A stretch of 64,000 nt of DNA, taken from NCBI RefSeq assembly GCF_002563965.1, contig NZ_PDJF01000001.1, positions 372,001-436,000 of the forward strand, read 5' to 3'. The notes below the pieces were generated by a model, which saw only the letters and a program-made list of their open reading frames with translations, did no database searches and was not told where the DNA came from. The stretch is from Corynebacterium renale (GTDB lineage: Bacteria > Actinomycetota > Actinomycetes > Mycobacteriales > Mycobacteriaceae). Positions 35,801 through 43,649 of the stretch are shown in pieces; the first letter of the stretch is position 1, and every line of letters begins with the position of its first letter. Position numbers and translations under genes: made by a program.

Positions 35801-38800
35801 CCGACCGTCGGCGAAGCGACCGCCGAGGCGCCGTACGGCCTGGTCCGCGACACGATTACGCTGCCGGAATCGCTGCTGCGCGCCCATACCGCCGTCACCG
35901 GTGCCCCATTTGAAGTCACCCCGGGCACCCCGGACGTGCTGGTTGGCCCAGCCTGGCCTGCCATCTACACCGCCCTGGGTACCGGCAAACTCTCCGACGG
36001 GTACCCCGTCATCGAGGGCCTGCTCAACGCTGTCCACTTCGACCACTCCGTCGAACTGCGCGTCCCACTCACTGAGCTTGCCGACGGCTCCGAGATCACC
36101 ATCGAGAGCTACTGCGGCGCCATCGACGAGTCCGCCTCCGGGCGCATCGTCCGCGTGAACCTTTCCCTGTACAAGGGCGGCGAACTGGTAGCCACCATGG
36201 TGGAGCGCTTCGCTATCCGCGGCCGCGCCGTGGGCCACGACATGCCGCCGGCCGCACCGGAATACGGCGACGCACCGGTAGCTGCAGAGATCACCGCGAC
36301 CCCGCGTTCCTTCGTGGACCGCGCCACGATCACCGCGCCGGACAACATGGCGGCCTTCGCTATGGTCTCCGGCGACTACAACCCGATCCACACCTCGAAG
36401 AACGCAGCCGGCCTCGTCGGCCTGCAGGACGCGCTGGTCCACGGAATGTGGCTGTCTGCCTCCGCGCAGCACCTGGCGGGCAAGCACGGCACGGTCATGG
36501 CCTGGACCTACAACATGTACGGCATGGTCCAGCTCCGCGACGAAGTCGAGATCACCGTCGAGCGCGTCGGTCGCGCCGGCCTACACGCCGCCCTAGAGGT
36601 CACGTGCCGCATCGGTGGCGAGGTTGTTTCGCGCGGCCAGGCCCTGCTGGCTGTACCGCACACCGCGTACGTGTACCCCGGCCAGGGCATCCAGGCTGAG
36701 GGCATGGGCCGCGGCGACCGCGACGCCTCCCCTGCAGCACGTGAGATTTGGCGTCGCGCTGACCGCCACACCCGCACGAACCTGGGCTTCTCCATCCGCC
36801 AGATCATCGACGACAACCCGACCGAGCTTTCAGTGCGCGGTGAAATCTTCCGGCACCCCGAGGGCGTGCTGCACCTGACGCAGTTCACCCAGGTTGCGCT
36901 TGCTGTCGTGGCGTACGCACAGACCGAACGCCTGCGCGCTGATGATGCTATTGCGCCGGGTAGCTTCTACGCTGGCCACTCGCTTGGTGAATACACCGCG
37001 CTGGCGTCGTTGGGTGACATCTTCGACCTTGAGGGTGTTATCGACATCGTGTACTCGCGTGGTTCCGCGATGGGTTCCCTGGTGCCCCGGGATGCTGCGG
37101 GCCGCTCGAACTACGGTCTGGGTGCGCTGCGCCCGAATATGATAGGGGTTTCTCCGGATCAGGTGCAGGGGTACGTCGACGGCGTCGCAGCCGAAACCGG
37201 CGAGTTCCTGCAGATCGTGAACTACAACATTCCAGGCCAGCAGTACTCCATCGCGGGTACCCGCGCCGGCCTGGACGCCCTGGAAGCACAGGCGAACGCT
37301 GTGAACCCGCGCGCCTTTGTGCGGATTCCGGGCATTGACGTCCCATTCCACTCTGAGGTCCTGCGCCCCGGCGTGGAGGCCTTCGCCGAGAAGCTCGACG
37401 AACTCTTGCCGGAGCAGGTTAACCTGGAGGCGCTCGTCGACCGCTACATCCCGAACCTGGTGGCCCGCCCATTCGAGCTGACCCAGGACTTCATCGACTC
37501 CATCCTGGAGGTCGTTCCTTCCCAGCGCCTGCAGGGCGTGACCGTGGATTCCATGGAACCGCATTCGCTGGCTCGCCTGCTCCTCATCGAGCTACTGAGC
37601 TGGCAGTTCGCCTCCCCTGTGCGCTGGATTGAAACCCAGGAACTGTTGCTGGGCAAGGTTGACCAGATCATTGAGGTTGGTCTGGCGGCCTCGCCAACCT
37701 TGGCGAACATGGCCAAGCGCACCATGGACGTGGTGGGCATTCACGTTCCTGTCTTCAACGTGGAGCGTGACCAGGCTGCCGTGACGTTGACCGACGTGGT
37801 GGAAGCCCCACAGGCTGCGGAACCGGAGGAAGAGGTATCAGAACCGGCCGGGGCGCCAGCTGACGCCGCCGCCCCGGCGGAAGCACCGGCAGCGGCTCCG
37901 GCGGCCCCGGCCCCAGCAGCGCCTGCTGCAGGCGGTTCCGGCGCGGACGCTCCTGACCTGGGCTTCGACGCAGCCGATGCGATCATGACGCTGTTCGCGT
38001 TCCAGAACAAGATCCGTATCGACCAGATCAACGATTCCGACACCGTCGAAGAGCTGACCAATGGTGTGTCCTCGCGCCGCAACCAGTTGCTCATGGACAT
38101 GTCCGCCGAGCTCGGCGTGCCCGCCATCGACGGCGCCGCCGAGGCCGACGTGGCTACCCTGCGTGGTCGCGTGCGCACCGCTGCGCCTGGCTACAGCGCT
38201 TTCGGCCCGGTCCTCAGCGAGGCCGTCACGGCACGCCTGCGCACCCTGCTGGGTGCGGCTAGCCTCAAGCCTCAGGCTGTCGGTGAGCGCGTAACCGGAA
38301 CGTGGGGGCTGCCGGCTTCGTGGGCTGCGCACGTCGAGGCGGAAATCCTGCTGGGTACCCGCGAAGACGAGTCCGTGCGCGGCGGCGCCCTAGGTACTCT
38401 GCCAGCGTCGGTGGGTTCTAAGGCGGACGCTCAGGCGCTTATCGACGCCGCCGTCCAGGCCGTAGCCGGCCGCAACGGAGTGAGCGTTTCCCTGTCTTCC
38501 GGCGGTTCTGCCGCTGGTGGCGCGGTTGTTGATTCCGCAGCCCTGGATGCTTTCGCAGCAACCGTCACCGGTGAAGAAGGCGTGCTGGCCACCGCCGCGC
38601 GCGGTGTCCTGGAACAGCTGGGCCTGGCGCGCAGCGCAGCCGACGAAGCAGCTACCCCCGAAAGCGACACCACCCTCGTGGAAGCCGTAGACGCGGAGCT
38701 GGGTTCCGGCTGGTTGAAGCTGGTCACGCCAACCTTCGACGCGCGCAAGGCGGTACTCTTCGACGACCGCTGGGCAACTGCGCGTGAAGACCTCGCACGT

Positions 38801-41800
38801 ATCGCCGTGGAGGGCGCTGAGTATGACGCGGCGCGTTTCGCAGGTACCGGGGAGGTCGTCGCGAAGCAGGCCGCGTGGTGGGCCGAGCACGGCGAGCACG
38901 GCGCGGACCTACTGCGCCAGATCGCTGACGTGGCGGCCCGCGAGGCGGACCTAGAGTTTGCCGACGACATCGCCCTGGTCACCGGCGCCGCACCGGGTTC
39001 GATCGCAACGGCCCTGGTAGAACGCCTGCTTGAGGGTGGTGCAACCGTGATCATGACGGCGTCGCGCGTGACCCAGTCCCGGAAGGAATTTGCCCGCCAG
39101 CTCTTCGCCGATCACGCCTCCCAGGGTGCTGCTCTGTGGCTGGTCCCAGCGAACCTGTCGAGCTACCGCGACGTCGACGCCCTCATCGACTGGATCGGTT
39201 CCGAGCAGGTCGAATCCGTGGGCAACCAGGTCAACGTGATCAAGCCGGCCTTGGTTCCGACGTTGGCGTTCCCATTCGCGGCGCCGTCGGTCAGCGGCTC
39301 TGTTGCCGACGCCGGCCCAGCCGCCGAAAACCAGGCCCGCCTGCTGCTCTGGTCCGTCGAACGCACCATCGCCGGCCTCTCCGCCCTGGCGCAAGAAACG
39401 GTGGACACCCGCACCCACATCGTGCTTCCCGGTTCCCCGAACCGCGGCATGTTCGGTGGCGACGGCGCATACGGCGAGGTCAAGGCCGCGTTGGATGCGA
39501 TCCTGGCCAAGTGGTCCGCGGAGGCCGGCTGGCCAGAAGGTGTGACCCTGGCGCAGGCGAAGATCGGTTGGGTCTCCGGCACGAACCTGATGGGCGGCAA
39601 CGACGTCCTCATCCCGGCGGCGAAGGAAGCCGGAATCCACGTCTGGGATCCGGAAGAGATTTCTTCGGAAATCATGGCGCTCGCTTCGCAGGAGACGCGT
39701 GCGCAGGCGGCGCAGGCTCCCGTCGATAAGGACTTGACCGGCGGCCTCGGCTCCACCGCGATCAGCATCTCCGAGCTGGCCGGCCAGGTCACCGCACCCG
39801 ACGCAGCTGAGGAAGCGGCCGACGAGACCGCAACGATCACCGCACTGCCGAACTCTCCACGCCCAGTCCAGCCAGTGCTTGACGACGGCTCCCTGGGCAC
39901 CGTGACCACCGACCTCGACGACATGGTCGTCATCGTCGGCCTCGGTGAGGTCTCCTCCTGGGGCTCCGGCCGCACCCGCCACGAGGCCGAATACGGCATC
40001 CAGCGTGACGGCTCCGTCGACCTGACCGCCGCCGGCGTCCTCGAACTGGCGTGGATGACCGGGCTCATCCACTGGTCCGAAGACCCCACCCCAGGCTGGT
40101 ACGACGCCGACGGCGCGGAAGTCCCCGAAGAAGACATCTTCGACCGCTACCGCGACGAGGTCGTGGCGCGCTCCGGCATCCGCACCCTGACCGACAAGTA
40201 CTTCCTCAAGGACCAGGGCTCCATCGACGTTGCCGAAGTCTTCCTCGACCGCGACATCACCTTCACCGTCGCAACCGAGGCTGAAGCCGACGACATCGTC
40301 GCCGCTGACCCCGACAAGACCAGCAAGGCCTTCGTCGACGGCGAATGGACCGTCACCCGCGCCAAGGGCGCAACCACACGTGTCCCACGCCGGGCCACCC
40401 TGAGCCGTACCGTCGCCGGCCAAATGCCGGAAGGCTTCGACCCTGCACACTGGGGCATCCCAGCCAACATGATCGACGCCACCGACCGGATCACCATCTG
40501 GAACCTGGTCACCGCCGTAGACGCCTTCATCTCCGCCGGGTTCTCCCCCGCCGAACTACTGCAGGCCGTCCACCCAGGTGACGTGGCTTCTACCCAAGGC
40601 ACCGGTATCGGCGGCATGGAATCCCTGCACAAGGTGTTCGTCTCCCGTTTCCTGGGTGAGGACCGCCCGAGCGACATCCTGCAAGAAGCACTGCCGAACG
40701 TGGTGGCAGCGCACGTCATGCAGGACTATGTCGGCGGCTACGGCTCCATGATCCACCCAGTCGCCGCCTGCGCCACCGCCGCGGTCTCCGTGGAAGAGGG
40801 CGTGGACAAGATTGCGCTGGGTAAGGCTGACTTCGTGGTCGCCGGCGGTATCGACGACGTCCAGGTCGAATCCCTGCAAGGCTTCGGCGACATGAACGCC
40901 ACCGCCGAAACCGCCACGATGACCGCCAAGGGTATCGACGAGCGCTTCATCTCCCGCCCGAACGACCGTCGCCGCGGCGGCTTCCTCGAGGCCGAGGGTG
41001 GCGGCACCGTCCTCCTGGCCCGCGCATCCGTCGCAGCGGAGCTCGGACTACCAGTTCTGGCCGTGGTTGCCCACGCAGCGTCCTACGCTGACGGCGCCCA
41101 CACCTCCATTCCGGCCCCAGGCTTGGGCGCGCTCGGCGCCGCGCGTGGTGGCACGAACTCGAAGCTGGCGAAGTCGCTGCGTGGCCTGGGCCTCACCCCA
41201 GACGACGTCCGCGTCGTATCCAAGCACGACACGTCCACCAATGCGAACGACCCGAACGAGTCCGAACTGCACTCCACCCTGTGGGGCGCAATCGGCCGCG
41301 ACGACGCGAACCCACTGTTCGTGGTCTCCCAGAAGTCGCTGACCGGCCACGCCAAGGGTGGCGCTGCCCTCTTCCAGATGGGCGGACTGGTGGAAATCCT
41401 GCGCTCCGGCGAACTTCCACAGAACGCTTCCCTGGACTGCGTGGCCCCCGAGATCGGCGAGAAGGGCAAGAATCTGGTCTGGCTGCGTTCCCCGCTGAAC
41501 CTCGGCGCGGGCGAAGTCAAGGCTGGCGTGCTCACCTCGCTGGGCTTCGGTCACGTCGCCGCGGTCGTCGTGCTCGCCCACCCGGGCGTGTTCGCAGCCG
41601 CACTGCAGGCTTCCGGCGGCGACGTCGCAGCGTGGCAGGCGTCCGCTACTCGACGCCTCCAGGCCGGCGTCCACCACCTCGAATCTGGCATGATCGGCCG
41701 CAAGCCGCTCTACGAACAGATCGACGGTCGCCGCCTCCCGGCGCGCGGCGGGCACGCGGCAGAGATTAACCTGCTGCTGAGCGATGACGTTCGCCTCACC

Positions 41801-41827
41801 GCCGACGGCACCTACCCGAACGCCTAA
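32873..41827 (+). CDS. fas: Type I fatty acid synthase (FAS-I)
   Basis: One 2984-residue polypeptide for de novo fatty acid synthesis. In order: an acetyltransferase domain with GHSQGDLGAAAV (about 120); an enoyl reductase region (about 360-650, PTTVDPDIVAAAA); a dehydratase region (about 1000-1290, YNPIHTSKNAAGLVG); a malonyl/palmitoyl transferase with YAGHSLGEYTAL (about 1368); an Ala/Pro linker; the carrier domain with GVSSRRNQLL (phosphopantetheine Ser about 1732); a ketoreductase with LVTGAAPGSIATALVE (about 2035); and a ketosynthase with HPVAACATAAVS (Cys about 2631) and histidines in KHDTSTNANDPNE and KSLTGHAKGG. The absent phosphopantetheinyl transferase end is normal for the actinobacterial form. 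An AAGGAAG site precedes ATG 32873. Products feed phospholipids and mycolates. Confidence 0.97.
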   Translation: MSLTPLLALRSPAILFQGQGSPWQLALSAAAAHGGAGTRLREVLNQARQLTAPFTREIASTIPGVIERLSELISPEASPEEKPADVHPAISMPGIVLAQIAATDQLRDLGMSVENAELIGHSQGDLGAAAVKNPEQALALALLMGTALSQATAADSRSRMLSVRGVRREDVAKHANANIAVVNGPRHVVLSGTPEELSAAQRAIEAFAAQVNARIEAAEVGGDPVAPLFDALPVAAAFHHESNADAAKRVAQWARECGIDQVDAAGLAREILVDQFDWPARIADARGAGVKEALVLDQGLARITTPLLEGTGVAVVPAATVAQRDTLATPGAELPSAQTWEQFAPELVRLPNGETKLHTKFSELTGYSPILLAGMTPTTVDPDIVAAAANAGHWAEMAGGGQFSEEVFTENKDSLVEQLQPGRAAQFNSMFFDRFLWNLQFGVQRIVSKARAAGAAINGVTVSAGIPELDEARELLAQLKADGYTFITFKPGTADQIRATLAIAADNPEHQIIMQVEDGHAGGHHSWVNLDDMLVDTYAEIRALDNVTLVVGGGLGDPERAADYLHGTWSQALGLPKMPVDGILVGTTAMTAKEAKTSPQVKELLKNTPGVSYEDNNGWVGRLECRGGVTSGQSHLLADLNELDNDFAAASRRITELDSDSYADHRDELIELLSKTSKPYFGDVDTMTYAQWVRRFVDLAYPWVDVTWPDRFLDLVRRVEARLNPADHGQIPTLFPDHDSIQDGPAAVERLLAAYPEAEEITVAARDAAWWVGLNRKHHKPMPWVTAIDADLKRWFGLDSLWQSQDERYPAESVRAIPGPVSVGAITTVDEPVADILDRYEVAAAHRIDAEPTEVYSRLGKARTAEDLILSSPTIVWHGHLIDNPAYVLDRDAFELLHDDAGYTIRVLAETAWDDLPSKPYTVEHVDIPLDLSEAVWTGASPVVSEERLPDSVFALLAGVAGVGSTSAAGREITALPTVGEATAEAPYGLVRDTITLPESLLRAHTAVTGAPFEVTPGTPDVLVGPAWPAIYTALGTGKLSDGYPVIEGLLNAVHFDHSVELRVPLTELADGSEITIESYCGAIDESASGRIVRVNLSLYKGGELVATMVERFAIRGRAVGHDMPPAAPEYGDAPVAAEITATPRSFVDRATITAPDNMAAFAMVSGDYNPIHTSKNAAGLVGLQDALVHGMWLSASAQHLAGKHGTVMAWTYNMYGMVQLRDEVEITVERVGRAGLHAALEVTCRIGGEVVSRGQALLAVPHTAYVYPGQGIQAEGMGRGDRDASPAAREIWRRADRHTRTNLGFSIRQIIDDNPTELSVRGEIFRHPEGVLHLTQFTQVALAVVAYAQTERLRADDAIAPGSFYAGHSLGEYTALASLGDIFDLEGVIDIVYSRGSAMGSLVPRDAAGRSNYGLGALRPNMIGVSPDQVQGYVDGVAAETGEFLQIVNYNIPGQQYSIAGTRAGLDALEAQANAVNPRAFVRIPGIDVPFHSEVLRPGVEAFAEKLDELLPEQVNLEALVDRYIPNLVARPFELTQDFIDSILEVVPSQRLQGVTVDSMEPHSLARLLLIELLSWQFASPVRWIETQELLLGKVDQIIEVGLAASPTLANMAKRTMDVVGIHVPVFNVERDQAAVTLTDVVEAPQAAEPEEEVSEPAGAPADAAAPAEAPAAAPAAPAPAAPAAGGSGADAPDLGFDAADAIMTLFAFQNKIRIDQINDSDTVEELTNGVSSRRNQLLMDMSAELGVPAIDGAAEADVATLRGRVRTAAPGYSAFGPVLSEAVTARLRTLLGAASLKPQAVGERVTGTWGLPASWAAHVEAEILLGTREDESVRGGALGTLPASVGSKADAQALIDAAVQAVAGRNGVSVSLSSGGSAAGGAVVDSAALDAFAATVTGEEGVLATAARGVLEQLGLARSAADEAATPESDTTLVEAVDAELGSGWLKLVTPTFDARKAVLFDDRWATAREDLARIAVEGAEYDAARFAGTGEVVAKQAAWWAEHGEHGADLLRQIADVAAREADLEFADDIALVTGAAPGSIATALVERLLEGGATVIMTASRVTQSRKEFARQLFADHASQGAALWLVPANLSSYRDVDALIDWIGSEQVESVGNQVNVIKPALVPTLAFPFAAPSVSGSVADAGPAAENQARLLLWSVERTIAGLSALAQETVDTRTHIVLPGSPNRGMFGGDGAYGEVKAALDAILAKWSAEAGWPEGVTLAQAKIGWVSGTNLMGGNDVLIPAAKEAGIHVWDPEEISSEIMALASQETRAQAAQAPVDKDLTGGLGSTAISISELAGQVTAPDAAEEAADETATITALPNSPRPVQPVLDDGSLGTVTTDLDDMVVIVGLGEVSSWGSGRTRHEAEYGIQRDGSVDLTAAGVLELAWMTGLIHWSEDPTPGWYDADGAEVPEEDIFDRYRDEVVARSGIRTLTDKYFLKDQGSIDVAEVFLDRDITFTVATEAEADDIVAADPDKTSKAFVDGEWTVTRAKGATTRVPRRATLSRTVAGQMPEGFDPAHWGIPANMIDATDRITIWNLVTAVDAFISAGFSPAELLQAVHPGDVASTQGTGIGGMESLHKVFVSRFLGEDRPSDILQEALPNVVAAHVMQDYVGGYGSMIHPVAACATAAVSVEEGVDKIALGKADFVVAGGIDDVQVESLQGFGDMNATAETATMTAKGIDERFISRPNDRRRGGFLEAEGGGTVLLARASVAAELGLPVLAVVAHAASYADGAHTSIPAPGLGALGAARGGTNSKLAKSLRGLGLTPDDVRVVSKHDTSTNANDPNESELHSTLWGAIGRDDANPLFVVSQKSLTGHAKGGAALFQMGGLVEILRSGELPQNASLDCVAPEIGEKGKNLVWLRSPLNLGAGEVKAGVLTSLGFGHVAAVVVLAHPGVFAAALQASGGDVAAWQASATRRLQAGVHHLESGMIGRKPLYEQIDGRRLPARGGHAAEINLLLSDDVRLTADGTYPNA
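38437..38447 (+). repeat. GCTTATCGACG word, copy 5
   Basis: An exact copy inside fas, read Leu-Ile-Asp. Confidence 0.85.
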
Positions 41828-41840
41828 ACACCGCACCTAG

Positions 41841-41873
41841 AACCGCCTGCCCCGCCCCGGGGTGGGCGGTTTT
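41841..41873 (+). terminator. Terminator of fas
   Basis: AACCGCC (41841-41847) pairs with GGCGGTT (41865-41871), with an inner CCCC/GGGG pairing, and continues TTT. It lies 13 bases after the fas stop. Confidence 0.85.
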
Positions 41874-43563
41874 AGCGTATCGGCTCCGCTGTGGTGGCCG
41901 CCGCGTACGGCGCGTAGAGGCCCGCGACCTGCTCCGGAGTGAAACGGTCCGGGCCGGCGATCGCTGCGAATCCGTCCAGCAGGTCCGCCCCATAATTGTG
42001 GCCCGAGCCCTGTGGCGCGTTCTGGCTCACCGGCAGGTCTGCCGCCACCTGCAGGAACGTGATGATCGGGAACCAGCGCATCTGGGGCAAGCGGTCCCGG
42101 CCCGCTTCTTCTTTCAACCATTCCGGCTCTTGGAAGAGGAGCTGCGGCGACCACCACACCACGGGGTCGGATGCGTTCTGGATGTAGAGGACGCGCGTTG
42201 GGCCCCAGTCGGGCGCGGCGCCGTCGCCGTACCAGGTGCGGATCATGTCGCGGTCGTCGGCAAAGCGCACCGCCGTGACGTCGCTGAGCCGGGGCAGGAC
42301 CTCCCGCGAATCGGGGTCGCGGGCCTCGGTCAGTTCGGTGTGCAATGGGTTGAAGTTCGGCGGGCCGGCCAAGAGGATGCCATCGACGGACGCAATGATG
42401 TCACGCATGCCGGAGAACGCGGTCTCGACGCCGGTGGTGCCCAACGATTCCCCGTACAGGTACAACTCGGGGCGGTTTTCGGGGTCGAGGGTGTTCCACC
42501 AGTCGATGATGGGGCCAAGGAAGTCGCGGCCCGCGGTAGCAACGTCGTGGCCATCGGTAAAGAAATGATAGGCGGACGGGATATTCGAATATTGCTCCGC
42601 CACGATCGCAGTGTCCCCGCCGTAGAGCATCTCGAAAGCTTGCGCCGCGTGGAGGTTTACCCACCCGGTGCCCGTCGTCATGACCAGCAACATGGCCTCC
42701 CGCTCCGCGGCGCCGGTGCGTTCCAGCTCAGCGATCGCCAGCTCGGCGCGCTCCCGGTCCGTGGGCGCGGCCAGGGCGCCAGGATAGATGCGGATCGGTT
42801 CCCGCGCCGGGCTCCCAGTAGCTTGCGCTAAGCCTGCGGCATCGAGGCCTTGGGCCAGGAAGCGGGCACCCTGCTTACCCGTATTCTCGTGGGCGATCCG
42901 CGATTCCGGCGAGCCCGAACGCTGTGGCTGCTCCGGCGCCGGGGCATCCGGAACCGTGTTCACCACCGCGAAGGCCCGCTCCGCGCCGGCCACCAAGGTA
43001 CCGGGCAGCGCCCTCTCCACCACCCACGCACCGACAATGAGGACTAGGACCCACGCCACCGACGCGCGCACCGTGTCCTGCCACGAACCGGGCAGCCGAT
43101 GTGCGATACGACGCGCCAGCCACCCAATTATGCGCCCCACCCCGATGATGAGCAGGAAAAAAGCCAGCCCAGTGGGCACGATGAGCAGCGATCCCCACAG
43201 GGACGGCAAGGGGGCGCCGGTCAGCGCGGCGAGGTCGTTTTGCCAGCCGCGCGCCGCAATAACGAACCCGATAATCCACAGCATCGCGATCACGGGGGCC
43301 ACGCGTTCCACAATCCACCGGGTGCGCGGCGACGCCCGCCACGAGCCGGGTAGTGTGTGCCACAAGCACTGGGACACGAAGCCGAGCGGGTAGGTCAGGC
43401 TGGCCGCGACCCCGGAGACGACACCTTGGTAGAACCAGTCGCGCGGGAGGAGCGAGGGGCTCAACGCGACGATGAATGCGAGGGTGGCTGCGACGACACC
43501 CCACGGGTGCAGGGTCGCCGCGAAGCGCGTCATGCGCGAGGTGCGGGCGTCTGGTTCAGCCAA
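41872..43563 (-). CDS. Membrane alpha/beta-hydrolase (Abhydrolase_9 type)
   Basis: A 563-residue protein. The first third has about five membrane helices (WGVVAATLAFIVALSPSLL; VAPVIAMLWIIGFVIAA; LLIVPTGLAFFLLIIGV; ASVAWVLVLIVGAWVV). The C-terminal part is an alpha/beta hydrolase with the nucleophile elbow LYGESLGTTG (Ser about residue 369), a loop Asp in NASDPVVWWSP and a likely active-site His in GSGHNYGAD. TTG 43563 follows GGAGGACC; ATG 43533 is an alternative. Its place after fas suggests an envelope lipid esterase or acyl transferase, which is inference. Confidence 0.83.
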   Translation of the reverse strand: MAEPDARTSRMTRFAATLHPWGVVAATLAFIVALSPSLLPRDWFYQGVVSGVAASLTYPLGFVSQCLWHTLPGSWRASPRTRWIVERVAPVIAMLWIIGFVIAARGWQNDLAALTGAPLPSLWGSLLIVPTGLAFFLLIIGVGRIIGWLARRIAHRLPGSWQDTVRASVAWVLVLIVGAWVVERALPGTLVAGAERAFAVVNTVPDAPAPEQPQRSGSPESRIAHENTGKQGARFLAQGLDAAGLAQATGSPAREPIRIYPGALAAPTDRERAELAIAELERTGAAEREAMLLVMTTGTGWVNLHAAQAFEMLYGGDTAIVAEQYSNIPSAYHFFTDGHDVATAGRDFLGPIIDWWNTLDPENRPELYLYGESLGTTGVETAFSGMRDIIASVDGILLAGPPNFNPLHTELTEARDPDSREVLPRLSDVTAVRFADDRDMIRTWYGDGAAPDWGPTRVLYIQNASDPVVWWSPQLLFQEPEWLKEEAGRDRLPQMRWFPIITFLQVAADLPVSQNAPQGSGHNYGADLLDGFAAIAGPDRFTPEQVAGLYAPYAAATTAEPIR

Positions 43564-43603
43564 GGGTCCTCCAATCGAGGCAAATTCTACTTCGTGGATA
43601 GCG

Positions 43604-43634
43604 AAAACGCCCTCCGGTGTGGACCGGAGGGCGT
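43604..43634 (-). terminator. Terminator of the LANTG adhesin gene
   Basis: ACGCCCTCCGGT (43607-43618) and ACCGGAGGGCGT (43623-43634) form a perfect 12-base stem with a 4-base loop. On the minus strand TTTT follows. It starts 16 bases after the stop codon. Confidence 0.92.
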
Positions 43635-43649
43635 CGTCGTGAAGCGGTT

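Noticed and set aside
38951..40450. A 499-residue minus-strand open frame inside fas
   Set aside because: It is a shadow of the ketoreductase and ketosynthase coding sequence; its protein composition (Gly/Asp/Val runs) is artefactual.
32873..41827. Possible truncation of FAS-I because no phosphopantetheinyl transferase domain is seen at the end
   Set aside because: Actinobacterial FAS-I proteins normally lack this domain and use a separate AcpS; the length of about 3000 residues is normal.
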